Source: Rikenellaceae bacterium (GTDB lineage: Bacteria > Bacteroidota > Bacteroidia > Bacteroidales > Rikenellaceae). Taken from it: a stretch of 64,000 bases of DNA. The notes below the pieces were generated by a model, which was given only the letters and a program-made list of their open reading frames with translations, made no database searches and had not been told where the DNA came from. Made by a program: the position numbers and the translations under genes. Of the stretch, positions 25,197 through 33,342 are shown piece after piece. Location of the stretch: positions 214,397-278,396 of the forward strand of contig SUZK01000003.1 in NCBI GenBank assembly GCA_015059955.1, in the 5' to 3' direction. Within the stretch, counting starts at the first letter, position 1, and each line of letters opens with the position of its first letter.

Positions 25197-25880
25197 CTAC
25201 CTTGTCACTGCGCGTACCTGCAATCCTCGATAAGCAGGAGTCGCCACAACGCGACGCATGGTATCTGCCACCTGAATGGCATATGCCGATGTCGAGTCGC
25301 CATCAACAGAATATGACGACCATAGTGTCACCATAGGCACAGCATCCTCCGAGGCGTTGTCCGCAGGGATAAATATCGAGTTACCATTAGGGCCTGTCAC
25401 ACGGTAGCCACATCTGCCCTCGGTAGTCTCAAGCTCCCACGAGCACTTATCGACCAACTCCGTCACCTCATCCTTGGTAGGCATGCGCCAACCGCGACCA
25501 AAACCATTTGTGGCGGCATCGTGCTTGCGCTTACGCTCTATGGAGTGCTGCTTGTGGCCGATATAGGTGTAGTTATCCTCGTCATAGTGCTCCTTAGCAT
25601 CTATCTCACCCCACGCAAAGTAGTCACCTACAAGGGTGTCGGCCTCGGCGCCAACGTTAGCCTCTGCCCACTTGATGCTTAGGCCAAGGTCTACATAGCA
25701 GTGACCATTAAGCACTCCGTCAGGCTCCCTTGATGCTGAGTTATCAACGGGCGGCTCCTTGAAGAGGAAGAAGATAGCAACAACGAGTATCGATGCACAG
25801 AAGAGTATAGCGATTATCTTTGTGCGCTGCTTGAGTTCAGCAAGAGCTTGTTGCTTGCGTGTAGGGTTATTTGTCTCCAT
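25197..25880 (-). CDS. Membrane-anchored FISUMP-like domain protein
   Basis: A 227-residue protein. A short cytoplasmic N-terminus and one transmembrane helix (~22-41, IIAILFCASILVVAIFFLF) precede an extracytoplasmic domain. YVDLGLSIKWAEANVGAE, YFAWGEI, GRGWRMPTKDE and YRGLQVRAVTR are the pattern of the Fibrobacter-major-paralogue (FISUMP/DUF1566-like) domain common in Bacteroidetes surface proteins. Its function is unknown. It is monocistronic and convergent with tsf. Confidence 0.75.
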   Translation of the reverse strand: METNNPTRKQQALAELKQRTKIIAILFCASILVVAIFFLFKEPPVDNSASREPDGVLNGHCYVDLGLSIKWAEANVGAEADTLVGDYFAWGEIDAKEHYDEDNYTYIGHKQHSIERKRKHDAATNGFGRGWRMPTKDEVTELVDKCSWELETTEGRCGYRVTGPNGNSIFIPADNASEDAVPMVTLWSSYSVDGDSTSAYAIQVADTMRRVVATPAYRGLQVRAVTR

Positions 25881-25906
25881 AGATTTTACTTAATAAAAGA
25901 TTATAC

Positions 25907-25936
25907 AAATGTAGTAAAGATTAGCCAAATGGCAAA
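25907..25936 (-). promoter_or_regulatory. Promoter of the FISUMP-like gene
   Basis: Read on the minus strand, TACATTTG (25907-25914) is a consensus -7 box and TTTG (25933-25936) lies 18 bp upstream as -33. Confidence 0.7.
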
Positions 25937-26005
25937 ATAAAATGGTAGATGGAGCTTCGCAATTGCAGAAAAATTCGTGTCGAGAGGAAGAAATTGCCGA
26001 GATTG

Positions 26006-26036
26006 TTGGCGGCAAAAAATTTTTTTTATACCTTTG
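26006..26036 (+). promoter_or_regulatory. Promoter of the 179-residue membrane protein
   Basis: TTG at 26006-26008 and TACCTTTG at 26029-26036 are separated by 20 bp. The leader to the ATG at 26159 is about 115 nt. Confidence 0.65.
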
Positions 26037-26158
26037 TTTCAGCGACTAAGGCATAAGAAGGGGAGGGGTATACTGTTTAAAGCTCCCACTTTAGGCACCT
26101 CGGCAACTAAAATTTGACATAGACATACGACATCTATTAACCTTTAAATTATACTACT

Positions 26159-26698
26159 ATGGGTAAGTTTTTAGATTTTGAAGCTGTGGCAAAGACAAAC
26201 TGGGCAAAGCCAGAAATCAGCAAGCAGCCACTATGGATTGTATCTGTATTGGGCGTTGTTGCACTCTTCATCATGGTCTTCATGCCATGGGCATCAGTAT
26301 CATTCCACGGCGAGATACCTAACGCCGAGAAGGATCTCATCATTGAGGGTTCGCGCAGTGGTATCTCATCTGTATGTGGCATCTTCACATTGATAGGCGC
26401 TATCGTAGCACTCTACGGTCTGCTATATCGTCAGTATGGTTTCGCTGTACTCGGCAGTGGTTTGGCTCTTCTTATGGTCATCTTCTTCTACATGTCTGAC
26501 GTAGATGCAGGCCTTACCTTCACTTGCAGCTGGGATGAGTTAGATGTAAAGTCAGTTGCCGACCTTAATGATGTACGCGATACTTATAGGTTCAGCTCAT
26601 CGACATACGAGGGAAGCACGATGGGTGCGCTGCTTACAGGTCTCTTTGCAGTGGTAACAACCATCTGCTCATACCTACTCTATAAGAGGGAGAAGTAG
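26159..26698 (+). CDS. Hypothetical four-helix membrane protein
   Basis: A 179-residue protein that I do not recognise. It has four hydrophobic segments at about 27-46, 68-90, 93-112 and 155-174. A short polar loop (AGLTFTCSWDELDVKSVADL) lies between helices 3 and 4. It stands alone between its own promoter and terminator. Confidence 0.7.
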   Translation: MGKFLDFEAVAKTNWAKPEISKQPLWIVSVLGVVALFIMVFMPWASVSFHGEIPNAEKDLIIEGSRSGISSVCGIFTLIGAIVALYGLLYRQYGFAVLGSGLALLMVIFFYMSDVDAGLTFTCSWDELDVKSVADLNDVRDTYRFSSSTYEGSTMGALLTGLFAVVTTICSYLLYKREK

Positions 26699-26723
26699 TA
26701 TCGCGCGAGATATAACTACTTAG

Positions 26724-26758
26724 ATGTAGGCTATCATTAACGGGTAGCCTACATTTTT
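26724..26758 (+). terminator. Intrinsic terminator
   Basis: ATGTAGGCTA (26724-26733) pairs with TAGCCTACAT (26745-26754) and continues into TTTTTT. Confidence 0.88.
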
Positions 26759-26801
26759 TGTATATAATGTGGCGGGGCTGAGATTTTGAGGATATAAAAC
26801 A

Positions 26802-26833
26802 TTTGGATGTTTGGAAAATAATTTTTACCTTTG
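26802..26833 (+). promoter_or_regulatory. Promoter of rpmI-rplT
   Basis: TTTG at 26802-26805 and TACCTTTG at 26826-26833 are separated by 20 bp. The promoter lies directly before rpmI, so the pair is transcribed independently of infC. Confidence 0.75.
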
Positions 26834-26869
26834 TGAGCTATTTATTAACTAATTTAACATTTTCGAACC

Positions 26870-27064
26870 ATGCCAAAAATGAAAACAAATGCCGCTGCAA
26901 AGAAGCGTTTTTCTTTCACCGGCACAGGTAAGATCAAGCGTAAGCACGCTTATCACAGTCACATCCTGACCAAAAAGACTAACAAGCGTAAGCGTAACCT
27001 TTGCTACTCAGGTATCGTTTCGCCAGCCGACGAGGCTAAGATCAAGCAGTTGCTCGTAAAGTAA
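26870..27064 (+). CDS. rpmI: 50S ribosomal protein L35
   Basis: A 64-residue L35 ([20 protein letters not shown] ... [20 protein letters not shown]). It is very basic, of normal length and has a clear promoter upstream. rplT follows after a 119-bp gap. Confidence 0.97.
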   Translation: MPKMKTNAAAKKRFSFTGTGKIKRKHAYHSHILTKKTNKRKRNLCYSGIVSPADEAKIKQLLVK

Positions 27065-27183
27065 TTTGCTGAATTAAGTAGTAGCACTAACGCAAAAAAA
27101 AATTAATTAACAACGGAGCGCAATAGCCCCAAAGAGTGTGAGAGAATCACGCCGCTATCAGCTCTATCAAAAACTTTTAATTT
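27065..27183 (+). promoter_or_regulatory. rpmI-rplT intercistronic leader
   Basis: A gap of 119 bp, long for this operon. Self-complementary patches (GAGCGCAATAGC near 27115 and GCTATCAGCTC near 27155) could form the kind of structure that L20 binds in its own mRNA in other bacteria. This is inference only. Confidence 0.3.
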
Positions 27184-27528
27184 ATGCCACGTTCAGTCAA
27201 CGCTGTTGCGTCACGCGCAAGAAGAAAGAAGGTTTTGAAACTTGCCAAGGGTAACTTTGGTTCAAGGGGAAACGTATGGACAGTTGCGAAAAATACTGTC
27301 GAGAAGGGTTTGCAGTTTGCTTATGCACACCGTCGTGAGAAGAAGAGAACATATCGTTCATTGTGGATCGTTCGTATCAACGCTGCGGTACGTATGCACG
27401 GTATGACCTACTCAGAGTTTATTGGTAAGATGAATACAAAGGGCATCGCTTTGAACCGTAAGGTTTTGGCTGACCTTGCACTCAACGAGCCAAAGGCATT
27501 CGAAGCTATTGTTAATGCAGTTAAATAG
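27184..27528 (+). CDS. rplT: 50S ribosomal protein L20
   Basis: A 114-residue L20 ([20 protein letters not shown] ... [20 protein letters not shown] ... [20 protein letters not shown]). It is an early 23S rRNA assembly protein and often autoregulates this operon. infC, normally upstream, is absent here. Confidence 0.97.
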   Translation: MPRSVNAVASRARRKKVLKLAKGNFGSRGNVWTVAKNTVEKGLQFAYAHRREKKRTYRSLWIVRINAAVRMHGMTYSEFIGKMNTKGIALNRKVLADLALNEPKAFEAIVNAVK

Positions 27529-27548
27529 TCACTCTCGCTAATGAGAGT

Positions 27549-27583
27549 AAAGGGTCTGCCCGATGGGCAGACCCTTTGTTTTT
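27549..27583 (+). terminator. Intrinsic terminator after rplT
   Basis: AAAGGGTCTGCCC (27549-27561) pairs with GGGCAGACCCTTT (27565-27577), followed by GTTTTT. It lies between rplT and the convergent kinase gene. Confidence 0.9.
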
Positions 27584-27600
27584 AGATATCGTTTTCGATG

Positions 27601-28794
27601 CTAATCCTTAGAGCTTGAGAAAGCTGCTGCTATGATACCACCTATGACGAGTATGGCTATGATAATCTGAACCACATAGTATAGGACTATGGCACCAACA
27701 ATTACACCCAAGATAATAAGTACAATCTTAATTATCTTACGACGGCGCTCCGCCTTAGCCTTCTCCTCGAGAATCTGCATAGATGCACTGCTTGGTTGCC
27801 ACTCAACCTTCTTACTCTGCGGTGCCGGTATTTGGTGCTGCTTCGCGGCCGGTCTTGGTGCAGGTTTAGCTGCAGAGTTGCGAGAAGCTATCACAGTTCT
27901 CTCATCATCACGCGCAGTTACCACTGGTGCGCCACCATCAAGCAACTTCAAAAATTCAGAAATTGAGCGTGGTCTATCTCTACGCTTCTCAGACATAGAG
28001 CGTTCAATGGCAGTACGTACGCCCGATGACAGCGATTTGGGAAGTGTTGGGAGTCCATCATCAGCAATATCAGCCGCCTGTGGTGGCACGCTACCTACTA
28101 CCAAGAAGTACAACGTTGCGCCCAACGAGTATATATCAGTCTCAGGAGAGAAGGTACTCACACCACCCTGCTTATACTGCTCCAGAGGCGCAAATCCGTG
28201 GCTTACACCCACAGGAGTTGTCGACGTAGCCTCACCGCTTGCCACATCATAATGCTTCGAGAGACCGAAGTCAATCAATATTGCACGATTATCCTTCTTG
28301 CGCACCATGATATTGCCAGGCTTCACATCGAGGTGCATTATCTGCTGCGAGTGTATATGCGATAATGCCGCCGCAGCTTGCCTAATATAGTCGATAGCCT
28401 CAGCCTCCTTTAGCTTACCACGGCGCTTAACCATTGCACTAAGTGACTCACCATCAACGTAGTCCATAATATAATAAGCAGTATTGTTCTCCTCGAACAC
28501 ATCGTGCACAGCAATAATATTGGGGTGATCGAGTGCTGCGATAGTCTGAGCCTCCTTGATAAACTTTGCTTTAAACCTATTCATCGACTCAGCAAAACCA
28601 TCCGACGAGAGGGTAATCATTCCCGTATCGCTCTCACGCTTGTAGAAATCCTTGGGGAAGAACTCCTTTATGCAGACCTTACGCTTTGCCATCACCTGTT
28701 CAGCAAGGTAGGTCATACCGAAGCCGCCACGTCCAAGATGATTGATGATGCGATATTTACCGCCTTGAAGTAGCACGCCACTCTTTAGCTCCAT
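27601..28794 (-). CDS. Hanks-type serine/threonine protein kinase, C-terminal membrane anchor
   Basis: A 397-residue kinase with all key motifs: glycine loop LGRGGFGMTY (20-29), ATP-anchoring Lys43 (VCIKEF), catalytic loop HLDVKPGN (154-161, Asp156), DFG (175-177) and an APLEQY-type activation segment. A Pro/Ala-rich linker follows the kinase domain (~265), and a hydrophobic C-terminus (~357-390) anchors it in the membrane. No PASTA domain is present. The target is unknown. A TATCTTTG -7 box is 30 bp upstream. Confidence 0.93.
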   Translation of the reverse strand: MELKSGVLLQGGKYRIINHLGRGGFGMTYLAEQVMAKRKVCIKEFFPKDFYKRESDTGMITLSSDGFAESMNRFKAKFIKEAQTIAALDHPNIIAVHDVFEENNTAYYIMDYVDGESLSAMVKRRGKLKEAEAIDYIRQAAAALSHIHSQQIMHLDVKPGNIMVRKKDNRAILIDFGLSKHYDVASGEATSTTPVGVSHGFAPLEQYKQGGVSTFSPETDIYSLGATLYFLVVGSVPPQAADIADDGLPTLPKSLSSGVRTAIERSMSEKRRDRPRSISEFLKLLDGGAPVVTARDDERTVIASRNSAAKPAPRPAAKQHQIPAPQSKKVEWQPSSASMQILEEKAKAERRRKIIKIVLIILGVIVGAIVLYYVVQIIIAILVIGGIIAAAFSSSKD

Positions 28795-28824
28795 ATATTA
28801 GGGTGTTAATAGTTAATATTATAA

Positions 28825-28832
28825 CAAAGATA
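28825..28832 (-). promoter_or_regulatory. -7 box of the kinase gene
   Basis: On the minus strand this reads TATCTTTG, 30 bp before the ATG. The -33 box is not clear. Confidence 0.5.
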
Positions 28833-29001
28833 GTAAATATTTCTCATAAAGTAGCATATTGTGGATATAATTACACAATATCTATGATAAATATTACACT
28901 TAGACAGCCTTAAAAGACGATATATAAATTAACTCCACAACCCTGGCATATAGTCGGATGTTGTGGGATATGCCGCTGATTACGACATTACCTCAGCGAA
29001 T

Positions 29002-29128
29002 AATTTGTTGTCAGAAGGGGTTAGATGTGGCCTCGACATGAAATTGGGCGGGATAGGACATACTTGACGTATTTCCTATTCGGTGATTTGATTGAAGCGT
29101 CGCTAATGCGCCGCTATCACAACAAATC
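29002..29128 (-). repeat. Long palindromic repeat, chimeric copy R3
   Basis: The left arm (AATTTGTTGTCAGAAGGGG, GTGGCCTCGACATG) is of the R2/R4 type. The right arm (GAAGCGTCGCTAATGCGCCG) does not pair with it, and the inner stem is also imperfect (GGGCGGGATAGG against CCTATTCGGTGA). It looks like a recombinant of two subtypes. The region 28795-29001 holds no gene. Confidence 0.8.
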
Positions 29129-29255
29129 AATTTGTTGTTAGAAGGGGTTAGATGTGGCCTCGACATGAAATTGGGCTGGATAGGACATACTAAGCGTATT
29201 TCCCATTCAGCCCAATGATTGAGAGGTCGCAGATGACCCCTTATCACAACAAATT
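29129..29255 (-). repeat. Long palindromic repeat, intact copy R4
   Basis: Almost identical to R2 at 9388. The apical loop region differs (ACATACTAAGCGTATTT against ACATACTTGACGTATTT). Its right end ACAACAAATT shares AATT with the left end of R5. Confidence 0.9.
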
Positions 29256-29380
29256 TGTTGTTAGAAGGTAGTAGATGCAACGCTCGGCAAAAAAAATGCG
29301 GATAGGCTGTACTATTACGTACTGCCTATTCGCATTTATTTTTGTTAGCGGCAGCAGATGCTGCCTTATCACAACAAATT
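29252..29380 (-). repeat. Long palindromic repeat, intact copy R5 (terminator-like subtype)
   Basis: A 129-bp element bounded by AATTTGTTGT and ACAACAAATT. The inner hairpin pairs AATGCGGATAGGC with GCCTATTCGCATT. Transcribed on the minus strand, that hairpin is followed by eight U, a classical intrinsic terminator. The right arm holds its own hairpin GGCAGC-AGAT-GCTGCC. The TAA stop of the DUF3127 gene (29379-29381) overlaps its end. Confidence 0.92.
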
Positions 29381-29741
29381 AAAATGGCATGTCATCTATA
29401 ACCCCTGCTGCTGACGCAGCCGCTGGCTCCTCAACAAATGGAGGCATGTCAGGCATAGGTGGTACGGCTGCCTGCTGCATAGGCTGAACGCGCCATGCAC
29501 GAACATCGGTATACCAGCGACCCTGATAGTTGCGGCTCTCGATATCGAAAGATACCATGTAGCTCTCGCCAACGCGGAGTAATGCCACATCCTGGCTCTT
29601 ATTCATAAATGTCACAGCCAACTCCTTGCCATACTGCTTGTTAGGCTGTTCGAAAATCACAGTCTGACGCTCCCATGTACCACGTGCCGACTGGCCCGAT
29701 ACGGGAGGGAGAATCTCCAATACTTTACCTTCAAATTCCAT
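29379..29741 (-). CDS. DUF3127 domain protein
   Basis: A 120-residue protein. MEFEGKVLEILPPVSGQSAR, GTWERQTVIFEQPNKQYGKE and SFDIESRNYQGRWYTDVRAW are the DUF3127 core, a small OB-fold-like family found in Bacteroidetes, often suspected to bind nucleic acid. A Pro/Met/Ala-rich tail ends in the acidic VIDDMPF, which resembles the acidic SSB-type tail and would fit an interaction peptide (inference). The stop codon coincides with the end of repeat R5. Confidence 0.85.
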   Translation of the reverse strand: MEFEGKVLEILPPVSGQSARGTWERQTVIFEQPNKQYGKELAVTFMNKSQDVALLRVGESYMVSFDIESRNYQGRWYTDVRAWRVQPMQQAAVPPMPDMPPFVEEPAAASAAGVIDDMPF

Positions 29742-29767
29742 AGTTATAGTTTTTTATAGTCTCTTCA

Positions 29768-30538
29768 TTATGCTACCGAGCAGGCGATGCCGAGTGCCTC
29801 AACACGTGCTGCAATCTCGCGCAGCTCATCCTTCTCGACCTTATATATCGTCTGGCATGGGGTGTCTCGGTCAAGCGAGTATACCATCACCTGCTTGGGT
29901 GCTATCTCCTTGACAAGCTCAAGCCATGCAGTCACCTCCTCGTCGGTGGTATTATCGACCTTCTGGCCGAGGTACTCACCACGTAGGAACATAGTCTGTA
30001 TGATGAGGTTACCCTCGAAGGCCTTCAAAAGTTCCACGGTGCGCTGCACGGTATATTTCCCTTGAGGCTTGTTCATAAGCTGCACCGTAGCGTCGAATGC
30101 CGAGTCGAGTTTAAGGATGTTGTTATCGACACGCATCAGCGCACGACGCACATCCTCGCGGTGTATCTGCGTAGCGTTCGAGAGCACCGACACCTTTGCC
30201 GATGGGCAGTACTTATCGCGCATGGCGATAGTGTCGTCAATGATAGGCTCGAAGTCGGGGTGCATAGTAGGCTCGCCATTACCTGCGAAGGTGATTACAT
30301 CGGGAGGTGTTCCCGCAGCAACCATCTTCTCAAGGGTCTCGGCAAGCATCGTGCGCACATCCTCGCGCGCATTGAAGCGGCGCTTACCGGGGTGCTCGTC
30401 GTTCCAGCCGCACTCGCAATATATGCAGTCGAAGCTGCACAGCTTAGACTCGATAGGGAGTAGGTTGACACCCAACGAGAGGCCAAGACGGCGCGAGCGC
30501 ACAGGGCCAAAAATAATATTGTCGTATAGTGAAGTCAT
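29768..30538 (-). CDS. Radical SAM protein (COG0731-like)
   Basis: A 256-residue radical SAM enzyme with the [4Fe-4S] motif CSFDCIYC (Cys34, 38, 41) and downstream GNGEPTMHPDF and SNATQ motifs. The chosen ATG at 30538 gives MTSLYDNIIFGPVRSRRLG, the family N-terminus; the longer TTG-started frame (30619) adds 27 unconserved residues overlapping ddl. The family is sometimes annotated as wyosine-synthase-like, but the substrate is unknown. It is downstream of ddl on the same strand. Confidence 0.87.
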   Translation of the reverse strand: MTSLYDNIIFGPVRSRRLGLSLGVNLLPIESKLCSFDCIYCECGWNDEHPGKRRFNAREDVRTMLAETLEKMVAAGTPPDVITFAGNGEPTMHPDFEPIIDDTIAMRDKYCPSAKVSVLSNATQIHREDVRRALMRVDNNILKLDSAFDATVQLMNKPQGKYTVQRTVELLKAFEGNLIIQTMFLRGEYLGQKVDNTTDEEVTAWLELVKEIAPKQVMVYSLDRDTPCQTIYKVEKDELREIAARVEALGIACSVA

Positions 30539-30560
30539 AGTCTTAGGTTGTTTTATTAGG

Positions 30561-31757
30561 TTATCTCTTAGCGCCCTTAGCACCACCAAGCTTCGCACCA
30601 TGCTTCGCCTGGTAGGCAAAGATATTCTCCGAGTAGCTCGTGGTCTTGAACTCCGAGTCGCGCTTACGCTTGAAGGCGATGGCTATGAGGCGGTCAACAA
30701 GCTCATCGAACTTGATGCCCGTAGCCTCCCACAAGTAGAACGACAACGAGCCCGGGATGGTGTTAATCTCATTGACGAAGATGTCGCCCGTGGCCTCGTC
30801 AATCATAAAGTCGATACGCGACACGCCGTCGCATGCCAACACGCGGAAGGTCTTGCAGGCCGTGGTGCGGATAAAAGCGGTGGTTGCCTCTGGTAGGTTT
30901 GCAGGAATCTCGCGCACGGTAGAGTGCATACCCTCCGAGGGTTTATTCTTGCCACCACCGAGATACTTATCCTCATAGCTTAGAATCTCTCCGCTACGCA
31001 CAGGGGCCTCGCATACCGACGCCTCGCAGTCGTAGTAGTCGCCAAGCACCGAGCAGTTTATCTCCTTGAGGCGCTCAACAAGGCGCTCAACGATGATACG
31101 CTTCGAGTACTTGATGGCGTTATCGACAGCCTCGATAAGCTCATCCTCGTTGTGCACAGCCTTGATGCCTACCGACGAGCCGAGGTTTGCGGGCTTAACG
31201 ATAAGTGGGTAGCTGAGAGCCTTAGAGCGCTCGCAGCACGCCTCGCGCTCGCTGAGCCACTCCTTATCCGAGAACCATACGTAGTCGACAACAGGGATGC
31301 CACTCTCCTTGAGTATCATCTTCATGGTAATCTTATCCATGCCGTTTGCCGAGGCGAGAGGGTTAGGGCAGGCATAAGGGATGCCTGTCATCTCGATAAG
31401 ACCCTGGAACGAGCCATCCTCGCCCGATGTGCCGTGCAAGCATGGTAGGATGACGTCTATGGTTGTCACCACATCGCTGCCGAACATTGGCTTATGCACC
31501 TTATAGAGGTTGTTATCGCCATACACAGGGCGGAAGTATACCTCCGTAACGCTCTGCAACAACGCCTTCATATCGCGATAGTTGTCCGTCGAGCGTAGCT
31601 TCTCGCCAGTATACCAATGGCCCTCCTTTGAGATGTATATAGGCACGATGTTATACTTCTCTGTGTTCATCGCTGCCATGGTCTGTGCCGCTGTGATCAC
31701 CGATATCTCGTTCTCAACAGAGCGGCCACCAAAAATTACACCTACGTTAATCTTCAT
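30561..31757 (-). CDS. ddl: D-alanine--D-alanine ligase
   Basis: A 398-residue ATP-grasp ligase that makes the dipeptide used by MurF. Motifs are GVIFGGRSVENEISVITA at the N-terminus, PCLHGTSGEDGSFQG, PLIVKPANLGSSVGI (ATP binding) and FVNEINTIPGSLSFYLWEA (metal-binding Glu/Asn). The Tyr/Phe-type pocket was not assessed. A Lys/Gly-rich tail extends the C-terminus. It lies 23 bp downstream of the membrane-type murF, so the two steps are encoded together. Confidence 0.95.
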   Translation of the reverse strand: MKINVGVIFGGRSVENEISVITAAQTMAAMNTEKYNIVPIYISKEGHWYTGEKLRSTDNYRDMKALLQSVTEVYFRPVYGDNNLYKVHKPMFGSDVVTTIDVILPCLHGTSGEDGSFQGLIEMTGIPYACPNPLASANGMDKITMKMILKESGIPVVDYVWFSDKEWLSEREACCERSKALSYPLIVKPANLGSSVGIKAVHNEDELIEAVDNAIKYSKRIIVERLVERLKEINCSVLGDYYDCEASVCEAPVRSGEILSYEDKYLGGGKNKPSEGMHSTVREIPANLPEATTAFIRTTACKTFRVLACDGVSRIDFMIDEATGDIFVNEINTIPGSLSFYLWEATGIKFDELVDRLIAIAFKRKRDSEFKTTSYSENIFAYQAKHGAKLGGAKGAKR

Positions 31758-31780
31758 TTTTATATTCGGTTTGTTTATTG

Positions 31781-33340
31781 TTACTTAAATGAGTCGGGCA
31801 AGTCGTTCTCGTAGAGCACCACATCACCCACCTTAAGGCGAGGTTGCAGCTCAGCCATAGCCTCCGTGAAGGATGCCACGCAGCTAACCCTATCCTGTGG
31901 ATAGCCGCCCTCGGCAAGGCCCTCGGTTATAGCCTTGCGGTTAACCTCGTTAACGACATATACGCCATCGGCCTTCGAGAGTGCTATATCGCGCCCAAAG
32001 GCCCTATTGTTTTCATACTGCTTAGCGCCCATCTCCACAAAGCCAGGGGTAACGACATAGCGACAACCCTCCGTTGCGAAGTTCGACAAGACCTCAAGGG
32101 CCATACGCGCACCCGTAGGATTTGAGTTATAGGCATCGTCCAATATCGCTATGCCTCCCATACGGCGCATGCTCAGGCGGTGCTCGACCTGCTCAATCTG
32201 ACGCACAGCCCTACGACGCGCCTCCAACGACACGCCCATATGCTCAGCAATGGCAAGAGCCGCAGTGATATTTAGGATGTTGCCGCGACCGAGGATATGC
32301 GTAGCATAGCCCTCGTCTACCCTATCGCCACACGCCACCGAGAACGTTGTCTCGTTTGCCGAGTAGCGAATATCTGTTGCGCGATACTCGGCCGCATGGT
32401 TATCGACGCTATATGTAGCCACCTTGCGCTGCAACTTCTTGAGATGCTCAAACGCCGCCTCCGAGTCGATATTCACCACGCCGAAGCCACCCTCAGGCAG
32501 AGCGTCGATAAGCTCAAACTTGGTGCGGGCGACCATCTCGACAGAGCCGAAGGTCTCGAGGTGCATCTCTCCGACCGACGTGATGACACCCATCTCTGGA
32601 GCGACGAGGTCGCATATCTCCTTGATATCGCCCTGCTGCTTAGCACCCATCTCGACAATAAATACCTCGTGGTGGGGTTTAAGGTGCTCACGTACGGTAC
32701 GCACAACGCCCAACGTAGTATTGAAGTTACCAGGGGTCATAAGCACGTTATACTTCTCCGAGAGCACACGGTATAGGAAGTGCTTTGTTGATGTCTTGCC
32801 GAAGCTACCCGTTATGCCTATAATCTTGAGGTGAGGCATGCTGCGTAGGATACGCTTGGCGTCGTTATAGTACCAGCGTGTGATATAGGCCTCCATTGGT
32901 CGGTTAATCGCGTTGGCGACAACACTCCAGTAGTCGAGCGTAAGAAGCATCATCGCCACAAGCGTATACTCCACTGCAAAGATATGTACCAGTGCGACTA
33001 CCAAGGCTGTGAGTATCATGCGTGTAGCCATAAGGCGCTTAACACGCATCGTATAGGCTAAGGCAATCTTATACTTTATCGAGAACTCGGCAATAGCGAT
33101 AACAAGCATCCATACTGCAAATATGGTGAGTGCTATCCAGTGTGAGGTAAAGGCGAAGGTGATGGCAGCAAGCAGCGCCACGAGGTTCATCCTCGAGAGA
33201 TACTCGCGTGTCGAGACGAGCCAGCGGTTATAGCGCTCCACACGGTAGCTATTCTGCTGGAACATCTGCACCGAGTAACGCATCGTAGCCCACAGATATA
33301 CGAGCCACACGACCGAAAATATGTGTATCATCGCACTCAT
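31781..33340 (-). CDS. murF: Membrane-anchored MurF-type Mur ligase
   Basis: A 519-residue protein. Residues 1-~150 hold four to five transmembrane helices; a Mur ligase with the P-loop ITGSFGKTSTKH (~176-187) follows, with NFNTTLGVVRTVREHL, EMGAKQQGDIKEI and LDDAYNSNPTGARMALEVL. It lacks the soluble N-terminal substrate domain of ordinary MurF. A second MurF, fused to alanine racemase, is at 1-1826, so this one may act on a lipid-linked or otherwise modified precursor (inference). It is in an operon with ddl and an alpha/beta hydrolase. Confidence 0.85.
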   Translation of the reverse strand: MSAMIHIFSVVWLVYLWATMRYSVQMFQQNSYRVERYNRWLVSTREYLSRMNLVALLAAITFAFTSHWIALTIFAVWMLVIAIAEFSIKYKIALAYTMRVKRLMATRMILTALVVALVHIFAVEYTLVAMMLLTLDYWSVVANAINRPMEAYITRWYYNDAKRILRSMPHLKIIGITGSFGKTSTKHFLYRVLSEKYNVLMTPGNFNTTLGVVRTVREHLKPHHEVFIVEMGAKQQGDIKEICDLVAPEMGVITSVGEMHLETFGSVEMVARTKFELIDALPEGGFGVVNIDSEAAFEHLKKLQRKVATYSVDNHAAEYRATDIRYSANETTFSVACGDRVDEGYATHILGRGNILNITAALAIAEHMGVSLEARRRAVRQIEQVEHRLSMRRMGGIAILDDAYNSNPTGARMALEVLSNFATEGCRYVVTPGFVEMGAKQYENNRAFGRDIALSKADGVYVVNEVNRKAITEGLAEGGYPQDRVSCVASFTEAMAELQPRLKVGDVVLYENDLPDSFK

Positions 33341-33342
33341 AG

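Noticed and set aside
28981..29280. Minus-strand 89-residue frame in the repeat tandem
   Set aside because: It is only the palindromic repeat translated twice (RHLRPLNHWAEW, then a near copy).
29002..29380. CRISPR array
   Set aside because: The repeats adjoin without spacers and are themselves ~125-bp palindromes; no cas gene is present.
30539..30619. TTG-started extension of the radical SAM protein
   Set aside because: It would overlap ddl and adds unconserved residues; the ATG at 30538 fits the family.
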